A stretch of DNA of 27,580 bases from Fluviicola sp. (GTDB taxonomy: Bacteria > Bacteroidota > Bacteroidia > Flavobacteriales_D > Crocinitomicaceae), in the NCBI RefSeq assembly GCF_030151805.1, contig NZ_JASLCN010000069.1, forward strand, positions 1 to 27,580. The letters are read 5' to 3'. Shown here piece by piece: positions 1 to 7,231 of the stretch. The notes under the pieces were generated by a model that saw nothing but the letters and a program-made list of their open reading frames with translations, had not been told where the DNA came from and did not search any database. The first letter of the stretch is position 1. Each line of letters starts with the position of its first letter. A program made the position numbers and the translations under genes.

Positions 1-777
1 GCCCTTGTATTTTTCACTCAGCATCGAAACATAGTAGCTGTCGAATTTCATCGGGAGCATTTTTTCAAATTTCAATCCTTTCGATTCAACTAAAGGAATA
101 ATCGACTTGGGAGAAAAGTGATAAAGGTGACGTGGAACATCATAAGCCGCCCAATATTCTTTGTAATACTGAGCGTCGAAAGAAGTATAGTTCGGAACGG
201 CAATAATCAAAACGCCGTCTTGAATTACCAGGGAGGAAATCTTCTCCAGATCTTCCTGCAGGTTATAAACATGCTCCAATACATGCCACATGGTAATCGC
301 ATGAAACTTTTGATTCAAATGGTGAAGCAAATTCAAGTCCTTTAATTCAATTCCATTTTCAGACAAAGCAACTTTCCGCGCATCTTCATCTGGTTCCAAA
401 CCCAAAACATGAAATCCGGATTCTTTTGCCTTCGCCAGAAAATGACCGGTTCCTGCACCGATATCCAACAAATCTTTACCGGAAGTTAATTCTTTCAGCA
501 AAGCAATTTTCTTCTTCAATGTATAAGAACGAACCTTTGCATATACGCTATTGATGATTCCCTTCTTCGTTGAACTGTGCGAAACGTATTCTTCCGATTT
601 ATAGTAATCACCAATACGATCCAGGGTTGGCCGCGGGTTCGTAAATAACAATTGACAGTTATCGCAAAGATCCAGCTTAAAGGATTCCTTCGAAAGAAAG
701 TGATCTTTAACCGTTAGATATGTACTAAAAGATTGTGCTCCGCAAGAGGGGCAAGTTGCTTGGTTTAAATGTTCCAC
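1..777 (-). CDS. Class I SAM-dependent methyltransferase with N-terminal zinc ribbon (3' end outside window)
   Basis: 259 codons are visible; the C-terminus runs off the left edge. Two Cys pairs (CPSC at 9-12, CDNC at 38-41) suggest a small zinc ribbon. The SAM-binding loop follows (DIGAGTGHF, 105-113), then WHVLEHV (164-170) and DVPRHLYHFS (213-222). This is the Methyltransf_23 pattern often seen in methyltransferases acting on small molecules or sugars; the substrate cannot be read from sequence. The start is a GTG at 777-775: an in-frame TAG, which is also the stop codon of mnmG, lies just upstream, and no ATG occurs before residue 163. That GTG is inside a parS site (770-785), so a ParB site covers the translation start. 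The gene follows mnmG by 6 bases and is probably the last gene of the DUF4175-ybeY-mnmG operon. Confidence 0.85.
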   Translation of the reverse strand, partial: MEHLNQATCPSCGAQSFSTYLTVKDHFLSKESFKLDLCDNCQLLFTNPRPTLDRIGDYYKSEEYVSHSSTKKGIINSVYAKVRSYTLKKKIALLKELTSGKDLLDIGAGTGHFLAKAKESGFHVLGLEPDEDARKVALSENGIELKDLNLLHHLNQKFHAITMWHVLEHVYNLQEDLEKISSLVIQDGVLIIAVPNYTSFDAQYYKEYWAAYDVPRHLYHFSPKSIIPLVESKGLKFEKMLPMKFDSYYVSMLSEKYKG

Positions 778-785
778 GTGAAACT
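770..785. promoter_or_regulatory. parS site 1 (ParB-binding)
   Basis: TGTTCCACGTGAAACT differs at one position from the 16-bp bacterial parS TGTTCCACGTGAAACA. It spans the end of mnmG and the GTG start of the methyltransferase gene. Confidence 0.85.
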
Positions 786-2655
786 ATCTTCCTAAATGAA
801 TTAATAAAACTGAAATATCGCTGGGGGAAACACCACTAACACGGGATGCCTGACCAATGGTTACAGGTCGAATCTTACCTAATTTCTCTTTTGCCTCTGA
901 AGAAAGTGATTTCAACAAACTATAATCCATGGTGGAAGGAATTGAAACCTCTTCCAAACGGGAAAGCTTGAGTGCCACTTCCTCTTCACGAGCAATATAT
1001 CCTTCGTACTTTAACAGGATTTCAGCCTGCTCAACAGCATCTTCATGTTCCACGTGTAACTTATCAGCCAACTCGCGAACACTCTGACTCATTTTCAAAA
1101 CATGTTCCATCGTCACATGCGGCCGTGTCAATACAGAAGCTAATTTCACCTGTTGAGAAAGGGGAGAGCTACCAACCAAATCCAACACGGGATTTGCAAC
1201 ATCCGGGCTAACGCCTTCTTTGCGCAACGCTCCGATTAATTCTTTTGCAGCATTTACTTTTCTATTCACACGATCCATTGCATCCTGATCCTGCAAACCT
1301 AGTTCAAAAGCCATTGGAGTTAGGCGAACATCTGCATTATCCTGACGTAATAAAATGCGGTACTCCGCGCGCGAGGTAAACATACGATATGGTTCCTGAG
1401 TTCCTTTCGTAATCAAATCGTCGATCAAAACTCCGATATAAGCTTCACTTCTGGATAAAATAAACGGATCCTTTTCCTGAACTTTCAACGCAGCATTAAT
1501 TCCAGCCATTAATCCCTGGCAAGCTGCTTCTTCATATCCGGTAGTTCCATTTATTTGTCCCGCGAAATACAATCCTTCAACCAATTTTGTTTCCAACGTG
1601 TGTTTTAGTTGCGTAGGAGGGAAGTAATCGTATTCGATTGCATAGCCTGGTCTGAACATTTTTGCTTCTTCGAAACCAGGAATCGAACGCAAAGCACGAA
1701 GCTGAACATCCTCCGGCAAACTGGTTGAAAACCCATTCACATAGATTTCGATTGTATTCCAACCTTCCGGCTCCACAAAAATCTGATGACGATCTCTGTC
1801 TGCAAAACGATTGATCTTATCTTCAATACTTGGACAATATCTCGGACCACTACTTTTGATCGCCCCATTGAACATCGGAGAACGATCAAAGCCTTCACGC
1901 AACAAATCGTGTGTGAGGGTAGAAGTGTACGTGATATGACAAGCTCGCTGGATTTTTAATGCTTCTGTGTTTCCATAAGAAAACTTGCTTGGATTTTCGT
2001 CTCCGTCCTGAAGCTCCATTTTGGTATAATCCAGGGAACGACCATCAATTCTTGGAGGTGTTCCGGTCTTCATTCTTCCGGCTTCAAATCCCATCGCGAT
2101 CAAATCTTCTGTGATCCCGGTGGCACCTTTTTCGCCGATTCGTCCACCGCCAAATTGTTTTTCACCCAAATGAATCAATCCGTTCAGGAATGTTCCATTC
2201 GTCAAAACAACCGACTTACCATATATAGACATTCCCATCGAAGTACGAACTCCGACAACTTTTCCATTTTCAACGATCAATCCATTCGACATATCCTGCC
2301 AAAAGTCCACATTCAGATTTCGCTCCAAAAGCAAGCGCCATTCCTCAGCAAACTTCATTCGATCATTTTGAGTTCGCGGAGACCACATAGCCGGACCTTT
2401 CGAACGATTCAGCATTCGAAATTGGATCGCGGACAAATCCGAAACAATTCCGGATCCACCACCCAGCGCATCAATCTCACGAACAATTTGCCCTTTCGCA
2501 ACTCCACCCATGGCAGGATTGCAACTCATCTGAGCAATTGTATTCATATTCATTGTAACCAACAACACGGAACAACCCAGTTTCGCAGCTGCATTCGCAG
2601 CCTCACAACCGGCGTGTCCACCACCAACTACAATGACATCATAATTCTTCAACAT
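784..2655 (-). CDS. mnmG: tRNA uridine-5-carboxymethylaminomethyl modification enzyme MnmG (GidA)
   Basis: FAD-binding subunit of the MnmE-MnmG complex, which installs the carboxymethylaminomethyl group on the wobble uridine of certain tRNAs in the cytoplasm. At 623 aa it has normal family length. The N-terminal dinucleotide-binding motif is VVGGGHAGCEAA (9-20). The family signatures CNPAMGG (45-51, with Cys45) and GPRYCPSIEDK (270-280, with Cys274) supply the two conserved cysteines. A second signature, FAGQINGTTGYEEAACQG, follows in the C-terminal half. The ATG at 2655 is the natural start, directly before the Rossmann strand. The gene lies downstream of ybeY. A parS-like site is embedded in its coding sequence at 1046-1061 and others flank both ends. 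mnmG commonly lies near the replication origin in bacteria, which fits this. Confidence 0.98.
   Translation of the reverse strand: MLKNYDVIVVGGGHAGCEAANAAAKLGCSVLLVTMNMNTIAQMSCNPAMGGVAKGQIVREIDALGGGSGIVSDLSAIQFRMLNRSKGPAMWSPRTQNDRMKFAEEWRLLLERNLNVDFWQDMSNGLIVENGKVVGVRTSMGMSIYGKSVVLTNGTFLNGLIHLGEKQFGGGRIGEKGATGITEDLIAMGFEAGRMKTGTPPRIDGRSLDYTKMELQDGDENPSKFSYGNTEALKIQRACHITYTSTLTHDLLREGFDRSPMFNGAIKSSGPRYCPSIEDKINRFADRDRHQIFVEPEGWNTIEIYVNGFSTSLPEDVQLRALRSIPGFEEAKMFRPGYAIEYDYFPPTQLKHTLETKLVEGLYFAGQINGTTGYEEAACQGLMAGINAALKVQEKDPFILSRSEAYIGVLIDDLITKGTQEPYRMFTSRAEYRILLRQDNADVRLTPMAFELGLQDQDAMDRVNRKVNAAKELIGALRKEGVSPDVANPVLDLVGSSPLSQQVKLASVLTRPHVTMEHVLKMSQSVRELADKLHVEHEDAVEQAEILLKYEGYIAREEEVALKLSRLEEVSIPSTMDYSLLKSLSSEAKEKLGKIRPVTIGQASRVSGVSPSDISVLLIHLGR
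1046..1061. promoter_or_regulatory. parS-like site 2, inside mnmG
   Basis: TGTTCCACGTGTAACT has two differences from the 16-mer, at the outer positions, with the CCACGTG core intact. On the coding strand it encodes LHVEH of MnmG near residue 532. Confidence 0.7.
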
Positions 2656-2664
2656 ACTATTTCA

Positions 2665-2680
2665 TGTTTCACGTGGAACA
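2665..2680. promoter_or_regulatory. parS site 3 (exact)
   Basis: TGTTTCACGTGGAACA is the exact reverse complement of TGTTCCACGTGAAACA. It lies 10 bases upstream of the mnmG start codon. Confidence 0.92.
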
Positions 2681-2710
2681 AAATTACTATCATCCCTCCA
2701 AGCCTTCAAA

Positions 2711-2726
2711 TGTTCCACGTGAAACT
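2711..2726. promoter_or_regulatory. parS site 4
   Basis: TGTTCCACGTGAAACT, one mismatch at the last base. It sits in the 41-base segment that resembles the end of ybeY. Confidence 0.88.
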
Positions 2727-2801
2727 TACGTAACATTAACATTTCCTTGAACCAATCTCTTTTCGATTTACTCACACTGGAAAATTTCACAAAACAAATC
2801 A

Positions 2802-2817
2802 TGTTCCACGTGAAACA
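2802..2817. promoter_or_regulatory. parS site 5 (exact)
   Basis: TGTTCCACGTGAAACA, an exact 16-bp match, between mnmG and ybeY. Confidence 0.92.
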
Positions 2818-2834
2818 AATCCGTGCCACTCAAT

Positions 2835-3275
2835 TTAGTTTTTCAAATGTTCCACGTGAAACTCACGCAACAGCAACATTTCATTTTCTTTCGAGCGCAT
2901 CAATTCTTCATCAGCCTCTGACTTATCCTTGTATCCGCATAAATGCAATAAACCATGAATACAAACCCGATGAAGTTCATCCTGAAAAACCGAATCGAAT
3001 TGATCCGCATTATCCCGAACCCGGTCAACACTAATAAACAAATCGCCCGAAACCAAATCACCCTCCGTATAATCAAACGTGATAATATCTGTGTAATAAT
3101 CGTGCTGCAAGTACTCCTTGTTCATCTCCAATAAATGTTCGTCCGAACAAAAGATCACGGACAAATCTCCCAATTGTTTCTTCTCAACCGAACACACATT
3201 GGTATACCATGCAAACAAAAATTCCGGGTTGACACCCGGAACTTCTTCTATATCTTCAAAAAAAACTTCTACCAT
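2835..3275 (-). CDS. ybeY: Endoribonuclease YbeY (rRNA maturation factor)
   Basis: Single-domain metal-dependent RNase implicated in 16S rRNA 3' maturation and ribosome quality control. It has the usual length (146 aa) and the hallmark IHGLLHLCGY segment, with His107 and His111. Family members such as E. coli have a third His five residues on (H-x3-H-x5-H); here that position is Asp117 (GYKDK). I recall the same replacement in other Bacteroidota, so it is probably lineage-typical. The ATG at 3275 overlaps the stop of the upstream gene by one base (TAATG), implying translational coupling. The last residues, EFHVEHLKN, are encoded across a parS site (2848-2863). Confidence 0.93.
   Translation of the reverse strand: MVEVFFEDIEEVPGVNPEFLFAWYTNVCSVEKKQLGDLSVIFCSDEHLLEMNKEYLQHDYYTDIITFDYTEGDLVSGDLFISVDRVRDNADQFDSVFQDELHRVCIHGLLHLCGYKDKSEADEELMRSKENEMLLLREFHVEHLKN
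2848..2863. promoter_or_regulatory. parS site 6, inside the 3' end of ybeY
   Basis: TGTTCCACGTGAAACT, one mismatch. On the coding strand it encodes FHVEH near the YbeY C-terminus. Confidence 0.88.
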
Positions 3276-3697
3276 TACTTATTAAAAAAAACGTTCACTT
3301 CATTTCCTGAATCATTGAAAGAAACTTCATCAGCCAGATTGCGCATCAGAAAAATCCCTCGTCCATTTTCCTTTTCAATATTCTCAGGGGCGGTAGGATC
3401 GGGGAGATGTCCATGATCAAAACCGGTTCCTTCATCACATATTCTGAAACCGAAACCATCACTTGTTTCATAAAACTCCAGCTTCACTTCTTTAGAAGTA
3501 TGCATGGCGTTTCCATGAATAATCGCGTTGTTCACCGCTTCTGTTACCGCTATCAAAACATTACCATACATGTCTTCATCTATTCCAATAGTCTGACACG
3601 CTTTGTCGATCATAGATTCGACAACCGGCAAATTATTCAATTCTGAAGGAATGCTTAACGAATCAATTAAAGTAAACCCTTCTTTCATTCTATTCAT
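3275..3697 (-). CDS. RsbW/SpoIIAB-like ATP-binding protein (HATPase_c_2)
   Basis: 140-aa single-domain GHKL ATPase. The N box is VTEAVNNAIIHGN (51-63), the G1 box CDEGTGFD (87-94) and the G2 box GRGIFLM (112-118). These are the ATP-binding elements of anti-sigma kinases of the RsbW/SpoIIAB type. There is no sigma-B gene or STAS antagonist nearby, so a partner cannot be named; in Bacteroidota such proteins may act in other partner-switching or signalling roles. The gene sits between the DUF4175 gene (17-base gap) and ybeY (1-base overlap), so it is in their operon. Confidence 0.88.
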   Translation of the reverse strand: MNRMKEGFTLIDSLSIPSELNNLPVVESMIDKACQTIGIDEDMYGNVLIAVTEAVNNAIIHGNAMHTSKEVKLEFYETSDGFGFRICDEGTGFDHGHLPDPTAPENIEKENGRGIFLMRNLADEVSFNDSGNEVNVFFNK

Positions 3698-3714
3698 TTA
3701 ATGTTCTACGTTCA

Positions 3715-6700
3715 CTAGAACTGGTTGAAGTATTTACCTGCTTTGTCTTTGTAGTACTTCGTTAACAAAGGATCTACAGCACGCAACAACTCAACTTGTC
3801 CAAGCTTGTTACGCTTATACTCATCAAATCGAATAAGGTTACCATAATTGATGTTTTTTCCGGAAATTGATTCTCTTTTCTCTTCGAAGCCTCTTTCCTT
3901 CAATGCCTTCTCACTTTCCAGAAGCCGTGTCAAAATATCCTGCTGGCGACGAATCATCTCCGGAGAGAATTGCTTATTGATCAAATCTTTCTCCTGTTGT
4001 TCCAATTCCTTGATCAACGGGTTCAATTGATTTCCCTTTCCTTGTCCGTCTTTGTTCATTTCATTTCGCAATTGCTCTAAGCGCTGACGAATCGCTGTTT
4101 GCTGAGCAGCCATCTTTGCAATCTCTTTATTTCCCAATCCGGGCATTCCCTGCGTTCCTTCTCCCGGTTTATCACCAGGTTGTTTCCCCCCAGGGTTCGG
4201 ACCTTTCTTCATTTGTTCCAATTGCTTCTTCAACATTTCTTTCATATCTCCGGGCGACATCTGACCACCGCTTGGTTTCTGTCCAGCTCCACCAGGATTA
4301 TCACACGAACCTGAACCAGGCTTTTGCTGTTGTGCTTGCTGCTGCATTGCCTGCAGACTTTCGTTCAACATCAGTGCCAGGTTGTTGTAACTCGTCATCA
4401 CATATTGCTGATGTTGCTGCAAGCCTCTACGATTGTGTTCACCGATTTCATCTGTAATCAACCCGAAGTTTGAACGGATATCTTTCAATTCCTTGTCGAT
4501 AAACGGAGCAATTTTGGTTTGTCTTTTTGCCAAAGCCATCAAGCTGTCTTCCACCAATTTGTTGTCATCCATGATACTTCGCTGTTTTCTTCCCAACTTA
4601 TTATAGTAAGGATCCATGTCTTTCACCTTTCCGAATTTGTTCATCACATATTCCTGATCGAAACTCAAAGACATTAAGTTCTCTAACAACAAACGAATCA
4701 AACTCATGTCTTCTTCATTCTGCTTTTTGTTTGCAGATTCCTGTTGGTTGTTCAACTGATCTGAAAGCTCTTTCATTTTCTGAGCAGCACTTTTCTGGCT
4801 TTCTCCCGCTTTGCTTTTCTTCCCCTGATCCAGTTTGCTTTTTGCATCATTCATTTCTTTTGAAATCTCTTGTTGCTCCTGGTCAAACGAATCCAATGGC
4901 ATTGGCCGTTCCAATTCTTCATTCAGCTTTTGAAGTTCCTGCATATCCTTCTTCAACTCATCGAACTTCTTGTTCAACTCTTCCTGTTTCTTCGATGCTT
5001 CCTTCTCATTCAGCTTTTCATTTTTAACGTCTTTCTCTAACTTTTCCTGCTCTTCAGCCAATTGATCCAACTCCTTCTCCAAATCATCAATCTTCTCATT
5101 CACTTGTAAACGTTTCAACATTTCCATCGTGCGGTCCAATTGCTTTTTCATTTCATCACTGGATGCATCGAGCTTTTGGGTTTCATTTTTCATTTGAAGC
5201 TGATCGTTTTTCTCCATCAACTTCTCCAAATCGTCCAACAACTTTTTCAATTCGTCATCCATAACTTCTTTCAAAAGTTCTTCAATCAACTCTTGCTGCT
5301 TCAACAATTCTTCATCTTGTTCACTCAGTTTATTCTTTTCCTGATTGCTCGCATCCAATTTATCCTTGATCGCCTGCAATTCTTCCTGAAGCGATTGTTG
5401 TTGCTGTTTCAACGATTGAACCTGCTCCATGTTTTTAAAGTCACTTTTTGACTTGTTCATCAACGACTTTTGAAGCTTGTTCACATCCTTCTGAAATTGT
5501 TCTGTCTTTTTATAAACGTCTGTCAACGCGTTTTTCAATTCCTTCTGAACTTCATCCCGCTTGTCGTTCAGGTTGGTAAGCGTCGGCAATTCATATACGA
5601 AGTTCTGGGAAGAAGTGCTTTTCGAACCATTCACACCATCGTTGTCATACACTAAAAAGTTGTAAGAAATTTTGTCTTCCACGCCAATGTTGTCTCTGCT
5701 GAAATCTACCGCGAATGAAAACTTGTCATTCGTAGAACTGTACTTATCAACCAGCATTTTTCGCTTCAATTCGCTTCCGTCTTTCTTCTTGATTGTATAC
5801 AAGAAGTACAATGAAGTCAGACCGTAATCGTCTGAGATCAACCCTTCGAATAAGCGCACAGAGGTTTTCACCGAATCAACACTTTCAGAAACCAGGATGG
5901 AAGGAAAGGCATCTTTAATCACATGCACCTGAATATTTGATGTGTCGAGGGAATTCAAATCCTTGTTCTTCAACACGAAGTTCAGGTTTTCATCGTCTTT
6001 AAAGGTGTTTTGAAATTCTCCGTTGCCACTTTCAAACCGCTTGGAGAATCCCTTTCCAAAAACTTTGAACCAGCTTACATTTCTGGCCTCTACACTCCAG
6101 TCTACTTTCGTTCCTTCCGGTAAATCCAGATCCGCAATATTCAATAAGCGTTCGTCTTTCTTCTTTAAATATTTCGGATAGTGAAGTGTTGCGACCACTT
6201 TTCCCAAAGAAGAATTTCCCAATACTTTTACCAGGAATTCTTTTGATTCAAACCCTTCACTTTCAAAGTGAAATACCAAATCAGATTTCAAATTTTCAAT
6301 AGGGAAGGACAAACGATTCTTGCGAACCTTATTCATCTTGTAACGACCACGATTCGAAACCAGGAAAACGTGTTCCGGAACATACATTCCTGTAATATCT
6401 ACTTCTACATTGTATGAGCTTCCTTCTTTCAAACGATCCTTCTTACCCACCAAATGGAAGTCAAACGGAGCTTCCTGTGCTTTTGAAAAGTTCACCACAT
6501 TCGATGATCCTTTCGTGATCCAGCCCGGAGTGAAGATTGCTACGGCTCCGAAAATCAATATAATCGGAATCACATACTTTAAATACTTTCTTGAATCTTC
6601 ATAACGAACCGCTTCTTCAAACTTCACGGCCAGCAATTCATTCGAGCGCTGTGAAACACTTGCACGGATCAATTCAAAACTTCTGTCGTCTTCGTTAACG

Positions 6701-7050
6701 ATTTCATTCAATTGAAGGGTATTCAACAAACGGTCGGAAACATTCGGGAAAAACGATCCGATGATACGCGCAGCCTGTGTACGGTTAATCCGCTTTCCGA
6801 ACGAATACAAACGCATGAACGGAAGAACAAAATAACGAACCAGCAAATAGCCATTCGTTCCGATAAATAAAAGCAACAGGATCAATCGAACGGAACTTGG
6901 AAAACGACCAAAATATTCCATCACGCTCACCGTTAGCCAGGAGGCTAATAAAAAGCCTGTTACGATCAATACACCCTTCAGGATTTCACTCTTGTAATAC
7001 TTCCGGATGAAGGCGTCTATTTGTTCAATTAAGCGATCAAAAGCTGACAT
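3715..7050 (-). CDS. DUF4175 family membrane protein with long coiled coil
   Basis: 1111-aa protein. Two hydrophobic segments near residues 25-45 and 55-75 and a third near 158-176 (IPIILIFGAVAIF) look like membrane helices. A beta-rich extracytoplasmic-looking region follows to about 490. The middle (about 500-780) is a Lys/Glu/Gln-rich coiled coil. Toward the C-terminus come a QQQAQQQ stretch and a Gly/Pro/Lys-rich segment. This layout matches the DUF4175 family, typical of Bacteroidota and of unknown function. It is the first gene of the leftward operon through ybeY and mnmG. A TAnnTTTG-like box (TACTTTAG, 7085-7078) and a 14-bp palindrome lie upstream. Confidence 0.85.
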   Translation of the reverse strand: MSAFDRLIEQIDAFIRKYYKSEILKGVLIVTGFLLASWLTVSVMEYFGRFPSSVRLILLLLFIGTNGYLLVRYFVLPFMRLYSFGKRINRTQAARIIGSFFPNVSDRLLNTLQLNEIVNEDDRSFELIRASVSQRSNELLAVKFEEAVRYEDSRKYLKYVIPIILIFGAVAIFTPGWITKGSSNVVNFSKAQEAPFDFHLVGKKDRLKEGSSYNVEVDITGMYVPEHVFLVSNRGRYKMNKVRKNRLSFPIENLKSDLVFHFESEGFESKEFLVKVLGNSSLGKVVATLHYPKYLKKKDERLLNIADLDLPEGTKVDWSVEARNVSWFKVFGKGFSKRFESGNGEFQNTFKDDENLNFVLKNKDLNSLDTSNIQVHVIKDAFPSILVSESVDSVKTSVRLFEGLISDDYGLTSLYFLYTIKKKDGSELKRKMLVDKYSSTNDKFSFAVDFSRDNIGVEDKISYNFLVYDNDGVNGSKSTSSQNFVYELPTLTNLNDKRDEVQKELKNALTDVYKKTEQFQKDVNKLQKSLMNKSKSDFKNMEQVQSLKQQQQSLQEELQAIKDKLDASNQEKNKLSEQDEELLKQQELIEELLKEVMDDELKKLLDDLEKLMEKNDQLQMKNETQKLDASSDEMKKQLDRTMEMLKRLQVNEKIDDLEKELDQLAEEQEKLEKDVKNEKLNEKEASKKQEELNKKFDELKKDMQELQKLNEELERPMPLDSFDQEQQEISKEMNDAKSKLDQGKKSKAGESQKSAAQKMKELSDQLNNQQESANKKQNEEDMSLIRLLLENLMSLSFDQEYVMNKFGKVKDMDPYYNKLGRKQRSIMDDNKLVEDSLMALAKRQTKIAPFIDKELKDIRSNFGLITDEIGEHNRRGLQQHQQYVMTSYNNLALMLNESLQAMQQQAQQQKPGSGSCDNPGGAGQKPSGGQMSPGDMKEMLKKQLEQMKKGPNPGGKQPGDKPGEGTQGMPGLGNKEIAKMAAQQTAIRQRLEQLRNEMNKDGQGKGNQLNPLIKELEQQEKDLINKQFSPEMIRRQQDILTRLLESEKALKERGFEEKRESISGKNINYGNLIRFDEYKRNKLGQVELLRAVDPLLTKYYKDKAGKYFNQF

Positions 7051-7057
7051 AAAAACA

Positions 7058-7071
7058 ATTCTTATAAGAAT
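7058..7071. promoter_or_regulatory. 14-bp palindrome upstream of the DUF4175 gene
   Basis: ATTCTTATAAGAAT is a perfect palindrome 8 bases from the start codon, between it and a possible -7 box. It could be an operator; AT-rich palindromes also arise by chance. Confidence 0.3.
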
Positions 7072-7181
7072 AACTTACTAAAGTAGAAAAGTTCATACAG
7101 AACGTCTTCTTCAAATTCTAAGAGCCTGTACACTTTACTCTTAAAAAAGGTTAATCTTTCCTAATTTTCACCTTAGCCTAT

Positions 7182-7215
7182 TTTGCGGAATCAGGTCATT
7201 ATTTAATTACTTTTG
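7182..7215 (+). promoter_or_regulatory. Bacteroidota-type promoter for gltX-folB
   Basis: The -7 box TACTTTTG (7208-7215) fits TAnnTTTG exactly. TTTG at 7182-7185 is a plausible -33 element with a 22-base spacer. The predicted leader before the gltX ATG is about 10 bases. Confidence 0.6.
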
Positions 7216-7231
7216 CATAAAATTTACAAGC

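Larger units (their letters stand above)
2656..2834. other. mnmG-ybeY intergenic parS region
   Basis: This 179-base gap carries three parS sites (2665, 2711, 2802), and a fourth starts at 2848 just inside ybeY. Their starts are 46, 91 and 46 bases apart. Positions 2705-2745 are a near copy (37 of 41 bases) of the ybeY end at 2842-2882. I see no promoter or gene that accounts for the gap otherwise. Confidence 0.85.

Noticed and set aside
128..141. Half parS match (ACGTGGAACA) in the methyltransferase gene
   Set aside because: One arm only; it encodes the conserved DVPRH motif of the enzyme.
2155..2733. 192-codon plus-strand ORF opposite mnmG
   Set aside because: Antisense shadow of a confidently identified gene, rich in Ser/Arg/His with no domain.
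3702..3717. parS-like sequence TGTTCTACGTTCACTA
   Set aside because: Only 11 of 16 positions match and one half-site is destroyed; possibly a decayed copy but not countable as parS.
4267..4400. Possible tandem repeat/CRISPR-like pattern in the DUF4175 gene
   Set aside because: Repeats are codons of Gln- and Gly-rich low-complexity protein, not spaced DNA repeats.
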